Source of the DNA: Firmicutes bacterium AM55-24TS
Lineage (GTDB): Bacteria > Bacillota > Clostridia > UBA1381
NCBI GenBank assembly: GCA_003460745.1
Contig: QTVU01000018.1
Location: forward strand, 1-55,762
Direction of reading: 5' to 3'
Length of the DNA stretch: 55,762 nt
In this document: in pieces, positions 38,864 to 48,251 of the stretch
Layout of the letters: each line of letters begins with the position of its first letter
Numbering within the stretch: the stretch's first letter is position 1
Notes under the pieces: generated by a model
Database searches by the model: none
The model's input: the letters and a program-made list of their open reading frames with translations, nothing else
Told to the model about the DNA's origin: nothing
Translations under genes and position numbers: made by a program

Positions 38864-40366
38864 TTGAACACAGAGAAAAATAATTCATTAGAAAATTTAA
38901 CAGTTGTTGAACTTTGTAGTGGCATTGGAGCTCAGATTAAAGGTATAAATAATACTCATTTATTTAATGCTAATATGATTGCAACAGCAGATTTGGATAA
39001 AGAAGTAGTGGTCAGTTATGCCGCCATACATTGTGGTTTGACTACTGATATGATAGAAAATTATACAGACTATCCAAGTAAAGAGGATATGGTAAAAGAC
39101 TTGACAGATAAAAGACTTGGATATGATTTTAAGAAAGACAAACCATATGATTGGGAAAAATTATCACGAAGAAAGGACAAAACAAAAGGAATTGAAAAAT
39201 ATTGGTTGGCTGATTATCTATCACATAATCTTGGAGATATGATGCAAATAAAATCCCTTCCATATAGCGATTTACTTACATACTCTACACCCTGTACTGA
39301 TCTTTCAATCGCTGGCAAACAAGAGGGTTTAAAATGGACTTGTCAAGATTGTGAGTGTGAATATAATCCATCAGAATTAGATGTTGATACTCGTTATACT
39401 TGTCCCAATTGTGGTAGCCATAATATTAAATCAACTCGTTCGGGTTTGTTGTATGAAGTTGAACGACTTCTTGTAACGGCAAAAGAGAATAATACATTGC
39501 CAAAATATTTACTTATGGAAAATGTCGATGCTCTTATATCGAAAAAATATATTGATAGTTTTAAGGATTGGATTGGTAGACTTGATAATCTTGGATACAA
39601 TTCATATTATCAAACAATTAATGCGAAGAATGCAGGTATTCCACAAAATCGTAATAGAATTTTTTGTATATCAATTCGTAAAGATATTGATACAAAGTTA
39701 TTTACATTTCCAAAACCATTTGATACAGGAATCAGATTAAAGGATTTATTAGAAACAGATAAAGATGTTTTGGAAAAATATTTTTTATCTGATGAGGTAC
39801 AACAAAGACTTCAAATTACTGACCCAACATTTGAGAAGAATGTTATTGGGACGACCAAACCTGAATTTCGAACTATAGGTCAGAGAGATTTAGTTTATAA
39901 GGAAGGCTCGATTATGGGTGCACTGGTGGCAACAGATTATAAACAACCTAAACAGATTTTTGCAGATTCAAATAATTTAATTCATATTGCTGATTTATGT
40001 AGCGAAAGATTTCAAAAAACGAATGAACAATCTCGCAGAGTATATAGCGAAGACGGTATTGCACCAACAATGCATACTTGTGGAGGTGGCAATTCAGAGC
40101 CAAAGGTTGAAAGAAATAACCTTAGAGTGGTGAGAAAACTTACTCCTAAAGAAGCACATAGGCTTATGGGTTTTGATGACATTGATTATGAAAGATGTAA
40201 GGCGGTCGGTATGTCAGATTCTCAAGGATATAAACAGTCGGGAAATAGTATTGTAACAACTGTTATTTCATTATTAGCAGAACACCTTTATAAAGCTCAG
40301 TACGATAATACATATGTTTGTACCGATGAGAAAATGATAAATTTTCAGAAACCGCAAGTGGATTGA
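38864..40366 (+). CDS. DNA (cytosine-5) methyltransferase (500 aa)
   Basis: C5-methyltransferase motifs appear in order: I VELCSGIGAQIKGI (residues 14-27), IV TPCTDLSIAGKQEG with catalytic Cys, VI LLMENVDAL, VIII QNRNRIFCI, and IX-X RKLTPKEAHRLMGFDD with GYKQSGNSIV. A zinc ribbon (CQDCE ... CPNCG) is inserted between motifs IV and VI. The start is TTG at 38864 without a good ribosome site, so the true start is uncertain. No restriction endonuclease is adjacent, so this is an orphan enzyme, probably protecting phage DNA. Confidence 0.93.
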   Translation: MNTEKNNSLENLTVVELCSGIGAQIKGINNTHLFNANMIATADLDKEVVVSYAAIHCGLTTDMIENYTDYPSKEDMVKDLTDKRLGYDFKKDKPYDWEKLSRRKDKTKGIEKYWLADYLSHNLGDMMQIKSLPYSDLLTYSTPCTDLSIAGKQEGLKWTCQDCECEYNPSELDVDTRYTCPNCGSHNIKSTRSGLLYEVERLLVTAKENNTLPKYLLMENVDALISKKYIDSFKDWIGRLDNLGYNSYYQTINAKNAGIPQNRNRIFCISIRKDIDTKLFTFPKPFDTGIRLKDLLETDKDVLEKYFLSDEVQQRLQITDPTFEKNVIGTTKPEFRTIGQRDLVYKEGSIMGALVATDYKQPKQIFADSNNLIHIADLCSERFQKTNEQSRRVYSEDGIAPTMHTCGGGNSEPKVERNNLRVVRKLTPKEAHRLMGFDDIDYERCKAVGMSDSQGYKQSGNSIVTTVISLLAEHLYKAQYDNTYVCTDEKMINFQKPQVD

Positions 40367-40369
40367 TTT

Positions 40370-40682
40370 TTGTTGGCGGTATAGATAGTAATATGTGGCT
40401 TGATAATGGTAAACAATTATCAAGAAATTTTAAACAAGGATATAGAGTATATAGTAGCGAAGGCATTGCTTGTTCAATTACATCTAATGGTGGTGGGTTC
40501 GGTGCATGTAATGGATTGTATTTGATGTGAAATGAGGTAAGAAAATTAAATACAACAGTAGCAGATCGATTGCAAACATTGCCTGATAATTATACATTCT
40601 GCGACGGTGTTTCCGAAGCACAAGTATTGGTAATGGTTGGACGGTTTCAGTAATATCTCATATATTAAGTTTTATAAAATAG
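40370..40682 (+). pseudogene. C-terminal wreck of a second cytosine-5 methyltransferase
   Basis: Fragments appear in three frames: IFVGGIDSNMWLDNGKQLSR ... YRVYSSEGIACSITSNGGG (target-recognition region), then TVADRLQTLPDNYTFCDGVS, then SIGNGWTVSVISHILSFIK ending at TAG 40680-40682 (motif X, GNGWT). The N-terminal catalytic part is absent. At least two frameshifts separate the pieces. It touches the end of the intact enzyme and the start of TnpB. Confidence 0.78.
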
Positions 40683-40687
40683 AGAAT

Positions 40688-41920
40688 ATGTTAAGTAAGG
40701 GGGGTATTAATTTTAATAAAGTAGAGAGACATATAATCAACAAAAATCATCCAATGTATTCAGCTTGTGATAATTTATGCTTTTTGGCAAAGAACATGTA
40801 TAACCTTTGTAATTATACAATTCGGCAAGAGTTCTTCAGAACAAAGACAGTTAAGAAGTATGGTGTCTTGAATAAGGAATTAAAGCATACTGACGCTTTT
40901 GTGGAACTTGGATCAAATGCAGCACAGATGGTTACAAAATCTTTATGTAAGTCATGGAAATCATTTCTTGTAGCAGTTAAAGATTACACGATGCATCCCA
41001 AAAAGTATTTGGGTAAACCTAAAATTCCTGCTTATAAAAAGAAAGATGGCAGATTTATTTGCACATTGACTAATATGCAGACACATATTAAAGATGGATA
41101 TTTATATTTTTCTTTTAAAAGAATGAAGAAGTACAATAATCTTATTCACACAAAAGTTATAGGCTATCATCTTGGGACAAGAATTATTCCTAAGGGTGGT
41201 TGTTACATTATTGAAATTGTCTATAGGGATGAAAAGCAGTTTATAAATAATTTGGATAGAAACAGAATCTCCTCAATTGATTTAGGAATAAACAACTTTG
41301 TAACAATGGTAAATAACATAGAAGAACCTTCTATTGTTATAAATGGCAAAGGAATCAAATCTTATAACCAATATTGGAATAAGAAAGTTTCTAATCTAAG
41401 AAGAATTGCGAAAGCTATAAATGGATCGGATTGGACTAAACGGATGCAAAATCTCACGAATAAAAGATATTTCAAGATGGAATATTTCATGCATTGTACA
41501 AGTAGGTGGGTCGTTGACTATTGTGTAAATCATAATATTGGAACACTTATTATTGGTAAAAACGATGGTTGGAAACAGAAATCAAATATGCATAAGGTTG
41601 TTAATCAAACATTTACTCAAATACCGTATGAGAGTTTCATTAAAAAACTTGAATACAAATGTGAAGAGGCTGGCATTGATTTAATTGAAACAGAAGAGAC
41701 TTATACATCAGGAACATCTTTCTTAGATGATGAATTACCTATAAAAGAAAATTACAACAAATTACGAAGAGTCTATAGAGGGCTTTTTAGAAGCAACAAC
41801 GGAAAATATATAAATGCCGATGTTAATGGGGCATTTCAAATAATGCGCAAAGTATTCTCAAATGTGAAAGCAAATGAGATAGTGGGTGCATATTCACATC
41901 CTGTAATTATAAATTTGTAA
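40688..41920 (+). mobile_element. tnpB: TnpB-family RNA-guided nuclease, zinc-ribbon-less type (410 aa)
   Basis: The N-terminus matches the TnpB pattern VERHIINKNHPMYSACDNLC and NLCNYTIRQEF. The RuvC active site is complete: Asp198 (SIDLGINNF), a Glu at 336/337 (ETEETYTSGTSFLDDE) and Asp378 (INADVNGAFQI). The usual CxxC zinc ribbon is replaced by YTSGTSFLDDE, as in one known TnpB subgroup. No TnpA transposase is present. The longer frame from 40637 only reads through methyltransferase debris, so I start at 40688, though its ribosome site (AGAG) is weak. TnpB proteins cut DNA beside a short motif, guided by RNA from their own 3' end. Confidence 0.9.
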
Positions 41921-41983
41921 TTATGAATGGCAGACAAAAGCTGATGAATGAAACATTTCAAAGGAAGAATTTAGGAGTAAATT

Positions 41984-42295
41984 ATGAATGATTTTCACAA
42001 AATAGGAAGTTTCATTAAACTAAAAATGATGGAACAGAATAAGAGCATTCAATCGTTGGCTGAAGAAAGCGGATATTCTACAAAAGATATCGGAAAAATT
42101 TTAGACGGAAGATTGTTTTTATCTCCAAAACAAATAGAAGAAATAGCTGGTATTTTAGATTTGGACATTAATGAAATGATTAATTGTATAGATGTAGATT
42201 CTATTGAATATGTAGGGGAATTTACAAAAGAAGAAAATAAAGATATGCTTCTTGATTACATTGATAGATATGTTGATTTAAAAGAGGCAACTTAA
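41984..42295 (+). CDS. Xre-type helix-turn-helix protein (103 aa)
   Basis: Residues 18-42 (KSIQSLAEESGYSTKDIGKI) are an Xre helix-turn-helix and SPKQIEEIAGILDLDINEMI its third and fourth helices. The acidic C-terminal tail may be a partner-binding segment. AGGAG precedes the ATG. First gene after TnpB; likely regulator of the following genes. Confidence 0.78.
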   Translation: MNDFHKIGSFIKLKMMEQNKSIQSLAEESGYSTKDIGKILDGRLFLSPKQIEEIAGILDLDINEMINCIDVDSIEYVGEFTKEENKDMLLDYIDRYVDLKEAT

Positions 42296-42334
42296 TTTAC
42301 ACAAATGGAGAATAGATAACTAGGAGGTAGAAAA

Positions 42335-43024
42335 ATGAAAAGACAAATTAGAAGAAATGTTTTTGAAACAAATTCATCGAGTATGCACTCTCTTACTGTA
42401 ATGAAAAGAGATGAACATTATTCGCCAGAAGAATTTTTAGATGGCTTTTATTTGGGAGATGATGGGATATGGAGTCCTTGGGACGATGATTTAGAATTTG
42501 GTAGAAGCCCATTTAGAGCATTAGGAAATTTTCATGATAAATGGTTATATGCTTGTGCGTCTTTAGTGGACGAATATAATGATGATACATATAAAGAACT
42601 TGAGCAAATTGCATTAAAATATGTTCCAGGTTTAAAGAAAATCGAAATTCCTATGAGGTCGGATTTTGTTTATAACAAAGATTATCCAGATTATAGCAAC
42701 GATGAATTTGTGCAAGAATATGGGAAAACAGAAGATGAATTAAATGAATATTTTAATCAAAAAGGTGAAAAATGGGGAGTCGATTCAATTGATTATTATG
42801 AGAATAAAGGACGATTCTATTTTGAAGAACCATATACGGGTTACGTTGATGAAAATATATTGAGCGGTTTTCTTGAAAGAGAGAATATATCTTTAGAAGA
42901 ATATTTAACCAATAAAAAATATGTAGTTATTCAAGACGGTGATGAAACTTGCTATTGGAATGCTATGAAGAAAACTGGATTGGTAAATATGGATATTATT
43001 GATTATGAGTATCCAAAAGAATAA
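42335..43024 (+). CDS. FETNSSS-tag protein 1 (229 aa)
   Basis: The N-terminus MKRQIRRNVFETNSSSMHSL is a conserved opening known from many uncharacterised phage and mobile-element proteins. The rest is acidic and aromatic (WSPWDDDLEF, EEPYTGYVDENILSG, VVIQDGDETCYWNAM). The next gene starts with nearly the same 20 residues but has a different body. AGGAGG site. Conserved leader-like N-termini on variable bodies resemble recognition tags for a modifying enzyme; a radical SAM enzyme lies two genes on. Function unknown. Confidence 0.8.
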   Translation: MKRQIRRNVFETNSSSMHSLTVMKRDEHYSPEEFLDGFYLGDDGIWSPWDDDLEFGRSPFRALGNFHDKWLYACASLVDEYNDDTYKELEQIALKYVPGLKKIEIPMRSDFVYNKDYPDYSNDEFVQEYGKTEDELNEYFNQKGEKWGVDSIDYYENKGRFYFEEPYTGYVDENILSGFLERENISLEEYLTNKKYVVIQDGDETCYWNAMKKTGLVNMDIIDYEYPKE

Positions 43025-43044
43025 TATAAGGAGAATAAAAATAT

Positions 43045-43458
43045 ATGAAAAGACAGATTAGACGTGGAGTATTTGAAACCAATTCATCAAGTACCCATTC
43101 ATTAACAATGTGTAGTGAGGAAGAATTTGAGCAATGGAAGAAAGGTAAAGTCCTATTTGATGAGAATTATGAAACATTTGTAAAAGTAAGTGAACTATCA
43201 AATAAAGATAAGGAATATGCTGCTCAAGAGTATGAGGATAATAAAGATGAGTATTCAAAAGATTGGTCAGAATTATCAGAGACTGCGAAAGAAAGATATT
43301 ATACAAAATATGCAAAAGAGAATGATCTTATAAATGAAGATGCAAAAACTTATGAGGAATGGGGATGTTGTGACTATCTGGAAACTTTCGTAGATAAATA
43401 TACAACCAAAAGTGGAGACCGAGTTGTTGCGTTCGGTAAATACGGATATGATGGTTGA
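43045..43458 (+). CDS. FETNSSS-tag protein 2 (137 aa)
   Basis: MKRQIRRGVFETNSSSTHSL opens a charged, helical protein (QEYEDNKDEYSKDWSELSET) with a short Cys-Cys (EEWGCCDYLE) and the C-terminus VAFGKYGYDG. Compared with gene 1, 18 of the first 20 residues are identical and the remainder shows no similarity I can see. It may be shortened relative to longer family members. AAGGAG site. Confidence 0.8.
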   Translation: MKRQIRRGVFETNSSSTHSLTMCSEEEFEQWKKGKVLFDENYETFVKVSELSNKDKEYAAQEYEDNKDEYSKDWSELSETAKERYYTKYAKENDLINEDAKTYEEWGCCDYLETFVDKYTTKSGDRVVAFGKYGYDG

Positions 43459-43515
43459 TTAAGAGTCAAAACATTATAGTGAATGAAAAGTATGAAGGAT
43501 ATTTGGGAGGTAAAA

Positions 43516-44412
43516 ATGAAAATTTTAGGGAGTTACACGAATGGAAATTTTAGAACTGCTATATTTGAAGATGGAACAAAAATAAGAGAAACAAATGATG
43601 ATGAGTTTCAGGCTGCCTTTGCAGAAAATATGGATATAAAAATAACAAACTATTGTGATATGGGCTGTCCGTTCTGTCATGAAGGAAGTACAACAGATGG
43701 CAAGTTCGGTGATATTATGAATGAAAAATTCATTGATACTCTACATCCATATCAAGAAGTTGCACTTGGTGGTGGAGACGCTACAAGTCATCCTGATTTA
43801 ATTCCATTTTTGCAAAAACTAAAGGATAGAAAAGTCATTGTAAATATGACAGTAAATCAAACCCATTTCGAAAAAAAACAAGGCTTGATAAAGAAGCTTG
43901 TAGACGAAAAGCTCATATATGGTTTAGGAGTTTCACTTGTAACTCCCACAGAAAACTTTATTAAACTTATCAAACAATATCCTAATGCAGTCATTCATGT
44001 AATCAATGGTGTGTTAAAGCCATCAGACATACAGGCGTTGGAGAATAATAATTTGAAGATTTTGATTTTGGGATATAAACATTTAAGACGTGGTGATGAT
44101 TTTTATGATATAGACCATGAGAATATTGAAATTAGGCAAAGCTGGTTGTATGAAAATCTTTCGAATATTATTGAAAAGTTTAATGTTGTTAGTTTTGATA
44201 ATTTAGCCATTGAACAATTAAATGCGCGAAGATTAATGACGGACGAAGAATGGAATGAGTTCTATATGGGTGACGATGGTACAATGACCTATTATATAGA
44301 CATGGTAGAACGAAAATTTGCAAAGAGTTCAACGGCTGCGTTTGACAAAAGATATGATTTGTTAGATTCTGTTGATGAAATGTTTGAGCAAATAATATCT
44401 CAACAGAGTTAA
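43516..44412 (+). CDS. Radical SAM enzyme (298 aa)
   Basis: The 4Fe-4S/SAM motif CDMGCPFC supplies Cys47, Cys51 and Cys54 (CX3CX2C). A GGGDATSHPDL segment (about residues 83-93) is the GGE-like SAM-binding strand, and VNMTVNQTHF continues the barrel. There is no C-terminal SPASM cysteine cluster, so it is a single-cluster enzyme. ATG at 43516 follows GGGAGG. Directly downstream of the two tag proteins, which makes them candidate substrates. Reaction unknown. Confidence 0.88.
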   Translation: MKILGSYTNGNFRTAIFEDGTKIRETNDDEFQAAFAENMDIKITNYCDMGCPFCHEGSTTDGKFGDIMNEKFIDTLHPYQEVALGGGDATSHPDLIPFLQKLKDRKVIVNMTVNQTHFEKKQGLIKKLVDEKLIYGLGVSLVTPTENFIKLIKQYPNAVIHVINGVLKPSDIQALENNNLKILILGYKHLRRGDDFYDIDHENIEIRQSWLYENLSNIIEKFNVVSFDNLAIEQLNARRLMTDEEWNEFYMGDDGTMTYYIDMVERKFAKSSTAAFDKRYDLLDSVDEMFEQIISQQS

Positions 44413-44470
44413 AGACAAAATAACAATAAACAGTTCAAATAGAGAATATTAAATAAAGAGGATAAAGATT

Positions 44471-44827
44471 ATGGGATTTTTTAGAAACATTAACTGTATA
44501 AGAAAAGTGATTTGTGATATTCGGTGGGATATGACTGTTATCAGAGATCAATTAAAAATAATTAATGAAACTATAATTGATAAGCCTGAAGATTCAGATA
44601 GAGTAAAGTTGCTTGAAGAACAAGTTGATTGCCTTATCAAAAATAATTTTAAAGATGGAAAGGCATATGATTCAATTGTTCTTATACCATCAAAAAAGAT
44701 GAGTGATATGGGTCAAATGCCAATGATTATACATCGTGGCGAAAAGATTAATACAGATAATATGACTTCATTCAATGTGTCGTGGAGTTATGGTGATGGT
44801 GCAATTCTTACAACTGAAAAGGAGTAA
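44471..44827 (+). CDS. Hypothetical protein (118 aa)
   Basis: MGFFRNINCIRKVICDIRWD then a helical stretch (VKLLEEQVDCLIKNNFKD) and a beta-rich tail. AAAGAGG site. No family recognised. Confidence 0.7.
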   Translation: MGFFRNINCIRKVICDIRWDMTVIRDQLKIINETIIDKPEDSDRVKLLEEQVDCLIKNNFKDGKAYDSIVLIPSKKMSDMGQMPMIIHRGEKINTDNMTSFNVSWSYGDGAILTTEKE

Positions 44828-44831
44828 TGTT

Positions 44832-45014
44832 ATGGATATTATATGTATGAATGGGCTATATAAGCTGACAATTAATAAAGAATATACGATAATAGCAGAG
44901 AATATCATGAAAGCAAAACAAGAATTTCTTCAATTTCTTTCTACAGATTTTGATAGAGCGGTCGATAAAAAGCTTGGCGATTATGGTTTTGATTCGGAGA
45001 ATATAAATAGATGA
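44832..45014 (+). CDS. Small hypothetical protein (60 aa)
   Basis: ATG at 44832 follows AAAGGAG, 4 bases past the previous stop. MDIICMNGLYKLTINKEYTI; helix EFLQFLSTDFDRAVDKKL. Function unknown. Confidence 0.68.
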   Translation: MDIICMNGLYKLTINKEYTIIAENIMKAKQEFLQFLSTDFDRAVDKKLGDYGFDSENINR

Positions 45015-45045
45015 AAACAATGTTTCAAAGGGAGAGTGTTGCGAC

Positions 45046-45543
45046 ATGATGAAGGGCGATAAGATAAAATTGAAAAAGGGAATAGGTACACTTAGACATA
45101 TTGGTGCAATATGCGAAGTGACTGATGTGTCAGAAGACGGCATAATTTCTTTTAGATACAAAAATAAATATGAAGGCTGTATCTCAGAAGATGTGTGTGC
45201 AGAATATTTTGATGAAGTTCACAAGTGGAGCGAATGGAGAAAGAAAAATGGTGGGAATTACTTCAACAGTGATGGAAGATTTTATGCATTTGTTTATGAA
45301 TACAGAACCGATGGCAAAAAGATTCAAGTACGAAGTGGGAAATATAAAGCAGAGGCTTGTTGCCATAAAGATGATACATATAATGAGGAGATAGGTTTAT
45401 TCCTAGCAAGCAATAGATTGTTTATAAAAATTCTTCAAGACATGGTTAATTCTGAAATTCGTCAAATGAAATATGATGTAGTAGATGAACTTTTTAGGAA
45501 TGTGGCAAAGGCAAGTGCAAAATTAGGTGTTAAATTTGTATAA
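45046..45543 (+). CDS. Hypothetical protein (165 aa)
   Basis: MMKGDKIKLKKGIGTLRHIG, ICEVTDVSEDGIISFRY: an SH3-like beta-barrel N-terminus. A basic central part and a helical C-terminus follow (NSEIRQMKYDVVDELFRNVA). GGGAGAG site. No family recognised. Confidence 0.72.
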   Translation: MMKGDKIKLKKGIGTLRHIGAICEVTDVSEDGIISFRYKNKYEGCISEDVCAEYFDEVHKWSEWRKKNGGNYFNSDGRFYAFVYEYRTDGKKIQVRSGKYKAEACCHKDDTYNEEIGLFLASNRLFIKILQDMVNSEIRQMKYDVVDELFRNVAKASAKLGVKFV

Positions 45544-45603
45544 GTAAATAAACTTTTCATCGGATGAAACGGAGAATGTATAGGTAGAAGGGTAGAAAAT
45601 ATA

Positions 45604-46173
45604 ATGAGTACAAAATATTATATACATACACAAAACAAGGAATTTGTTGAGAAGTATTTCTTTAATGAGTATAGACTTGTGGACGAACCTTGTTTTGGCT
45701 ATGAAATTTGTATTGGGCGTAGAAGTGGTGGATGGAAGCCTTTGTTTAATCAACACAACGACGCATATACTTCCGTTAAAGAAATGAAAGAATTTTTATC
45801 CATACATTCCGATAAAATTTCTATATATGATGAATCTGAACGATTTATTACTTTAAATGAATTAGAAGATGAGTTAATAAATTGGGGAGAGCATCAGGCA
45901 GTCAAGTATATGAAGTATAACGCTCAAGAATCCGACTTAGACGATATTCGTTTTGATATAAGCACAAAAGACGATTATGATATAAAAGCTCCATTTGACC
46001 ATATTGAATATGACAAAGTAATAGATAAGCTTGCTCCTGAATTGAAAACATACAGAGGTCATTATACTCATGATAAAGATAATTATGATTTTGTGTCGGG
46101 CTGGTGGAGTAACCCAAGACCAAGAGGATTATTAAGGAGGTTGTTTAATGAGTTGGAATCCAGTAATGAATAA
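45604..46173 (+). CDS. Hypothetical phage protein (189 aa)
   Basis: MSTKYYIHTQNKEFVEKYFF, then EICIGRRSGGWKPLFNQHND: an alpha/beta N-terminal domain common in T4-like and other large phages, adjacent to unknown C-terminal sequence. It overlaps the RNA ligase start by 26 bases and provides the ligase ribosome site (AAGGAGG), so the two are coupled. Confidence 0.75.
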   Translation: MSTKYYIHTQNKEFVEKYFFNEYRLVDEPCFGYEICIGRRSGGWKPLFNQHNDAYTSVKEMKEFLSIHSDKISIYDESERFITLNELEDELINWGEHQAVKYMKYNAQESDLDDIRFDISTKDDYDIKAPFDHIEYDKVIDKLAPELKTYRGHYTHDKDNYDFVSGWWSNPRPRGLLRRLFNELESSNE

Positions 46174-47455
46174 ATTCATTGAAATAAAAAATGAGTTTCA
46201 TAAAAGAATGGGATATATTACATATGACATGGACGGGAAGAAAACCTGTTTGGATTTATGGGTCGAATGTTTAAATAACATTAAACCCATAAATCAATAT
46301 CCTGAATATACAGATTTGCTTTCAATACTAGAACTAAACCAAAACGGACAGTTTCTTCTTTTGAGATACGGTCAATATAGCGACATCTATAATGGAGAAG
46401 TTGATAATTCTGGTGAAGAATTATGGAATAAATATGATGGATTCTATCGTGAATGTAGAAGCATAGTAATTGATATAGTAAATGACAAAATAGTTTTGTG
46501 TCCATTTGCTAAATTCTTTAATATTAATGAACTTGAAGAAACAAGTTTGGAGAATATACAAAGTAGAATTGACAATGCAAAAACAGTTGAATTTTCAAAT
46601 AAGTTGGACGGTTCTATGCAATCAGCTACTTGGTATAACGGTCAAATTGTAATGGCAGGGAGTCAATCTATTGACCCAAATATGTCTTGGAGATTACAAG
46701 ATGGTTATAAAATGATATATCAGCTACCTGGTTATGAGCAAATGTTGCGAGAATATCCCGATATCACTTTTGTTTTTGAGTACATTTCATTGAAAGATAC
46801 ACATGTCGTTAAATACACAAAAGAGCAAGAAGGATTATATCTTATCGGCATGAGAAGTAATTTGACCGGCGAAGAATATTCATATGAATCAATTCTCAAA
46901 TTCGCAAAATTATACAATATTCCAACAACAGAAATCTTCAACAAGACCTTGGATGATGTTATGACCGAATTAGACGATAAGTCATCTGATGAAGCGGAAG
47001 GTTTTGTAATCAACATTGACGGTTATAAGGTTAAATTAAAATACAATGATTATGTTCATATTCATAAAGTATTATCTAAGTTATCGTCTATCAATTTAGT
47101 GATTTCTTCTATCGCCGACGGCTGTTATGATGATTTACTATCGAAATTACCAAAGGCTTATCATGAAAATGTTAAGAAGATAGCAACCGTTGTTATGAAG
47201 TATATTAATGAGACCACAAAAAATATAAAACAATACTATGATGATGCTCCCAAAACCAATAAAAAAGATTTTATGATATATGTTTCAGAAAATGTTCCTA
47301 AGGAGTATCAAGTATATTGTAGAGAATTATATTATGGTCATGATATCAATGTTTTAAAAAGTGGCAACAAAAAGTCACCTCGATATAAAAAATTAAAGGA
47401 AATGGGAGTAGACGATTATTCTGTACTCTTCAAGGAGGAATTGAAGGATGTTTAA
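46148..47455 (+). CDS. T4 Rnl1-type RNA ligase (435 aa)
   Basis: Nucleotidyltransferase motifs run in order: I NKLDGS with the AMP-accepting Lys152, RECRSIVIDIVNDK upstream as in T4 RnlA, IIIa FVFEYIS, IV EAEGFVIN and V VKLKYNDYVH. The C-terminal 130 residues are the helical, RNA-specific domain. Rnl1 seals 3'-OH to 5'-phosphate ends in tRNA anticodon loops cut by defence nucleases. Overlaps the next gene by 8 bases. A complete, probably active enzyme. Confidence 0.94.
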   Translation: MSWNPVMNKFIEIKNEFHKRMGYITYDMDGKKTCLDLWVECLNNIKPINQYPEYTDLLSILELNQNGQFLLLRYGQYSDIYNGEVDNSGEELWNKYDGFYRECRSIVIDIVNDKIVLCPFAKFFNINELEETSLENIQSRIDNAKTVEFSNKLDGSMQSATWYNGQIVMAGSQSIDPNMSWRLQDGYKMIYQLPGYEQMLREYPDITFVFEYISLKDTHVVKYTKEQEGLYLIGMRSNLTGEEYSYESILKFAKLYNIPTTEIFNKTLDDVMTELDDKSSDEAEGFVINIDGYKVKLKYNDYVHIHKVLSKLSSINLVISSIADGCYDDLLSKLPKAYHENVKKIATVVMKYINETTKNIKQYYDDAPKTNKKDFMIYVSENVPKEYQVYCRELYYGHDINVLKSGNKKSPRYKKLKEMGVDDYSVLFKEELKDV

Positions 47456-48251
47456 ACAAGAAGTGCAAAATCAAATTCAACAACATTATGACAAACTTAT
47501 ATCGTTAGGCTACAATGTTGTTGGTGTATTTTTATACGGTTCACAAAATTATGAGTTGGATTACTCTGGTTCAGATGTCGATTCAAAAGCAATAATTCTT
47601 CCTACATTAAACGATATTGTGTTTAATCGTCAACCGGTAAGTACGACACTTGATATGGGGAATGGTTGCTTATGTGATGTGAAAGATATTCGTAAAATGT
47701 TTGAGTGTTTTAAGAAACAAAATATTAACTTTGTTGAACTTTTGTTTACTCAATATTATATTTTAAATCCAATTTATGAAGAACTATTCGCACCTATGCT
47801 TGATAATGCCGAAAAAATTGCAAGGTACAACAATTACGCAAGTGTTAATTGTATGTGCGGAATGGCATTTGAAAAGTACAAAGCTCTTACATATCCGTAT
47901 CCAAGTATTGTAGATAAGATTGAGAAATATGGTTGTGACCCCAAACAATTACATCATATTTTACGTTTGAAAGATTTTATCGAAAGATATTGTAATGGCG
48001 AAAGTTACCGTACTATTTTAATCCCTAAAAATAAGGATATGTTGCTCGATATTAAATCTAATTATCATTATGAATTAGAATATTCAAAAAATTTAGCAAA
48101 AGAAACGTGTGAGTGGATTAAACAATATAAACAAGAGTATATGGAGAATAATCCATTGGAGATTAATACTGAAGCAAAAGATGTTATGGAAAAGGTGATG
48201 ACAAACTTAATTACATTCAGTATAAAAAATGAGGTGTGTAGGAATGAGTAA
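47448..48251 (+). CDS. RlaP-type nucleotidyltransferase (267 aa)
   Basis: The polymerase-beta-fold motif is visible as VFLYGSQNYELDYSGSDVDS (residues 26-45), with GS and the DxD pair for metal and nucleotide. The pattern YGSQNYGLxxxxSDxD is that of RlaP, the RNA-ligase-associated predicted nucleotidyltransferase (PF10127). It should add or repair nucleotides at RNA 3' ends before ligation. Overlapped by genes on both sides, as in dedicated repair operons. Confidence 0.9.
   Translation: MFKQEVQNQIQQHYDKLISLGYNVVGVFLYGSQNYELDYSGSDVDSKAIILPTLNDIVFNRQPVSTTLDMGNGCLCDVKDIRKMFECFKKQNINFVELLFTQYYILNPIYEELFAPMLDNAEKIARYNNYASVNCMCGMAFEKYKALTYPYPSIVDKIEKYGCDPKQLHHILRLKDFIERYCNGESYRTILIPKNKDMLLDIKSNYHYELEYSKNLAKETCEWIKQYKQEYMENNPLEINTEAKDVMEKVMTNLITFSIKNEVCRNE

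Noticed and set aside
38864..40366. Restriction-modification system
   Set aside because: No endonuclease gene lies beside the methyltransferase; the downstream gene is a methyltransferase remnant and then TnpB.
40688..41920. TldR-type (nuclease-dead) TnpB regulator
   Set aside because: All three RuvC acidic residues appear to be present, so a dead derivative is not supported.
43516..44412. Viperin-type antiviral radical SAM enzyme
   Set aside because: The CX3CX2C motif is present, but I do not see the viperin-specific N-terminal pattern or C-terminal end, and the neighbours are tag proteins instead of nucleotide kinases.
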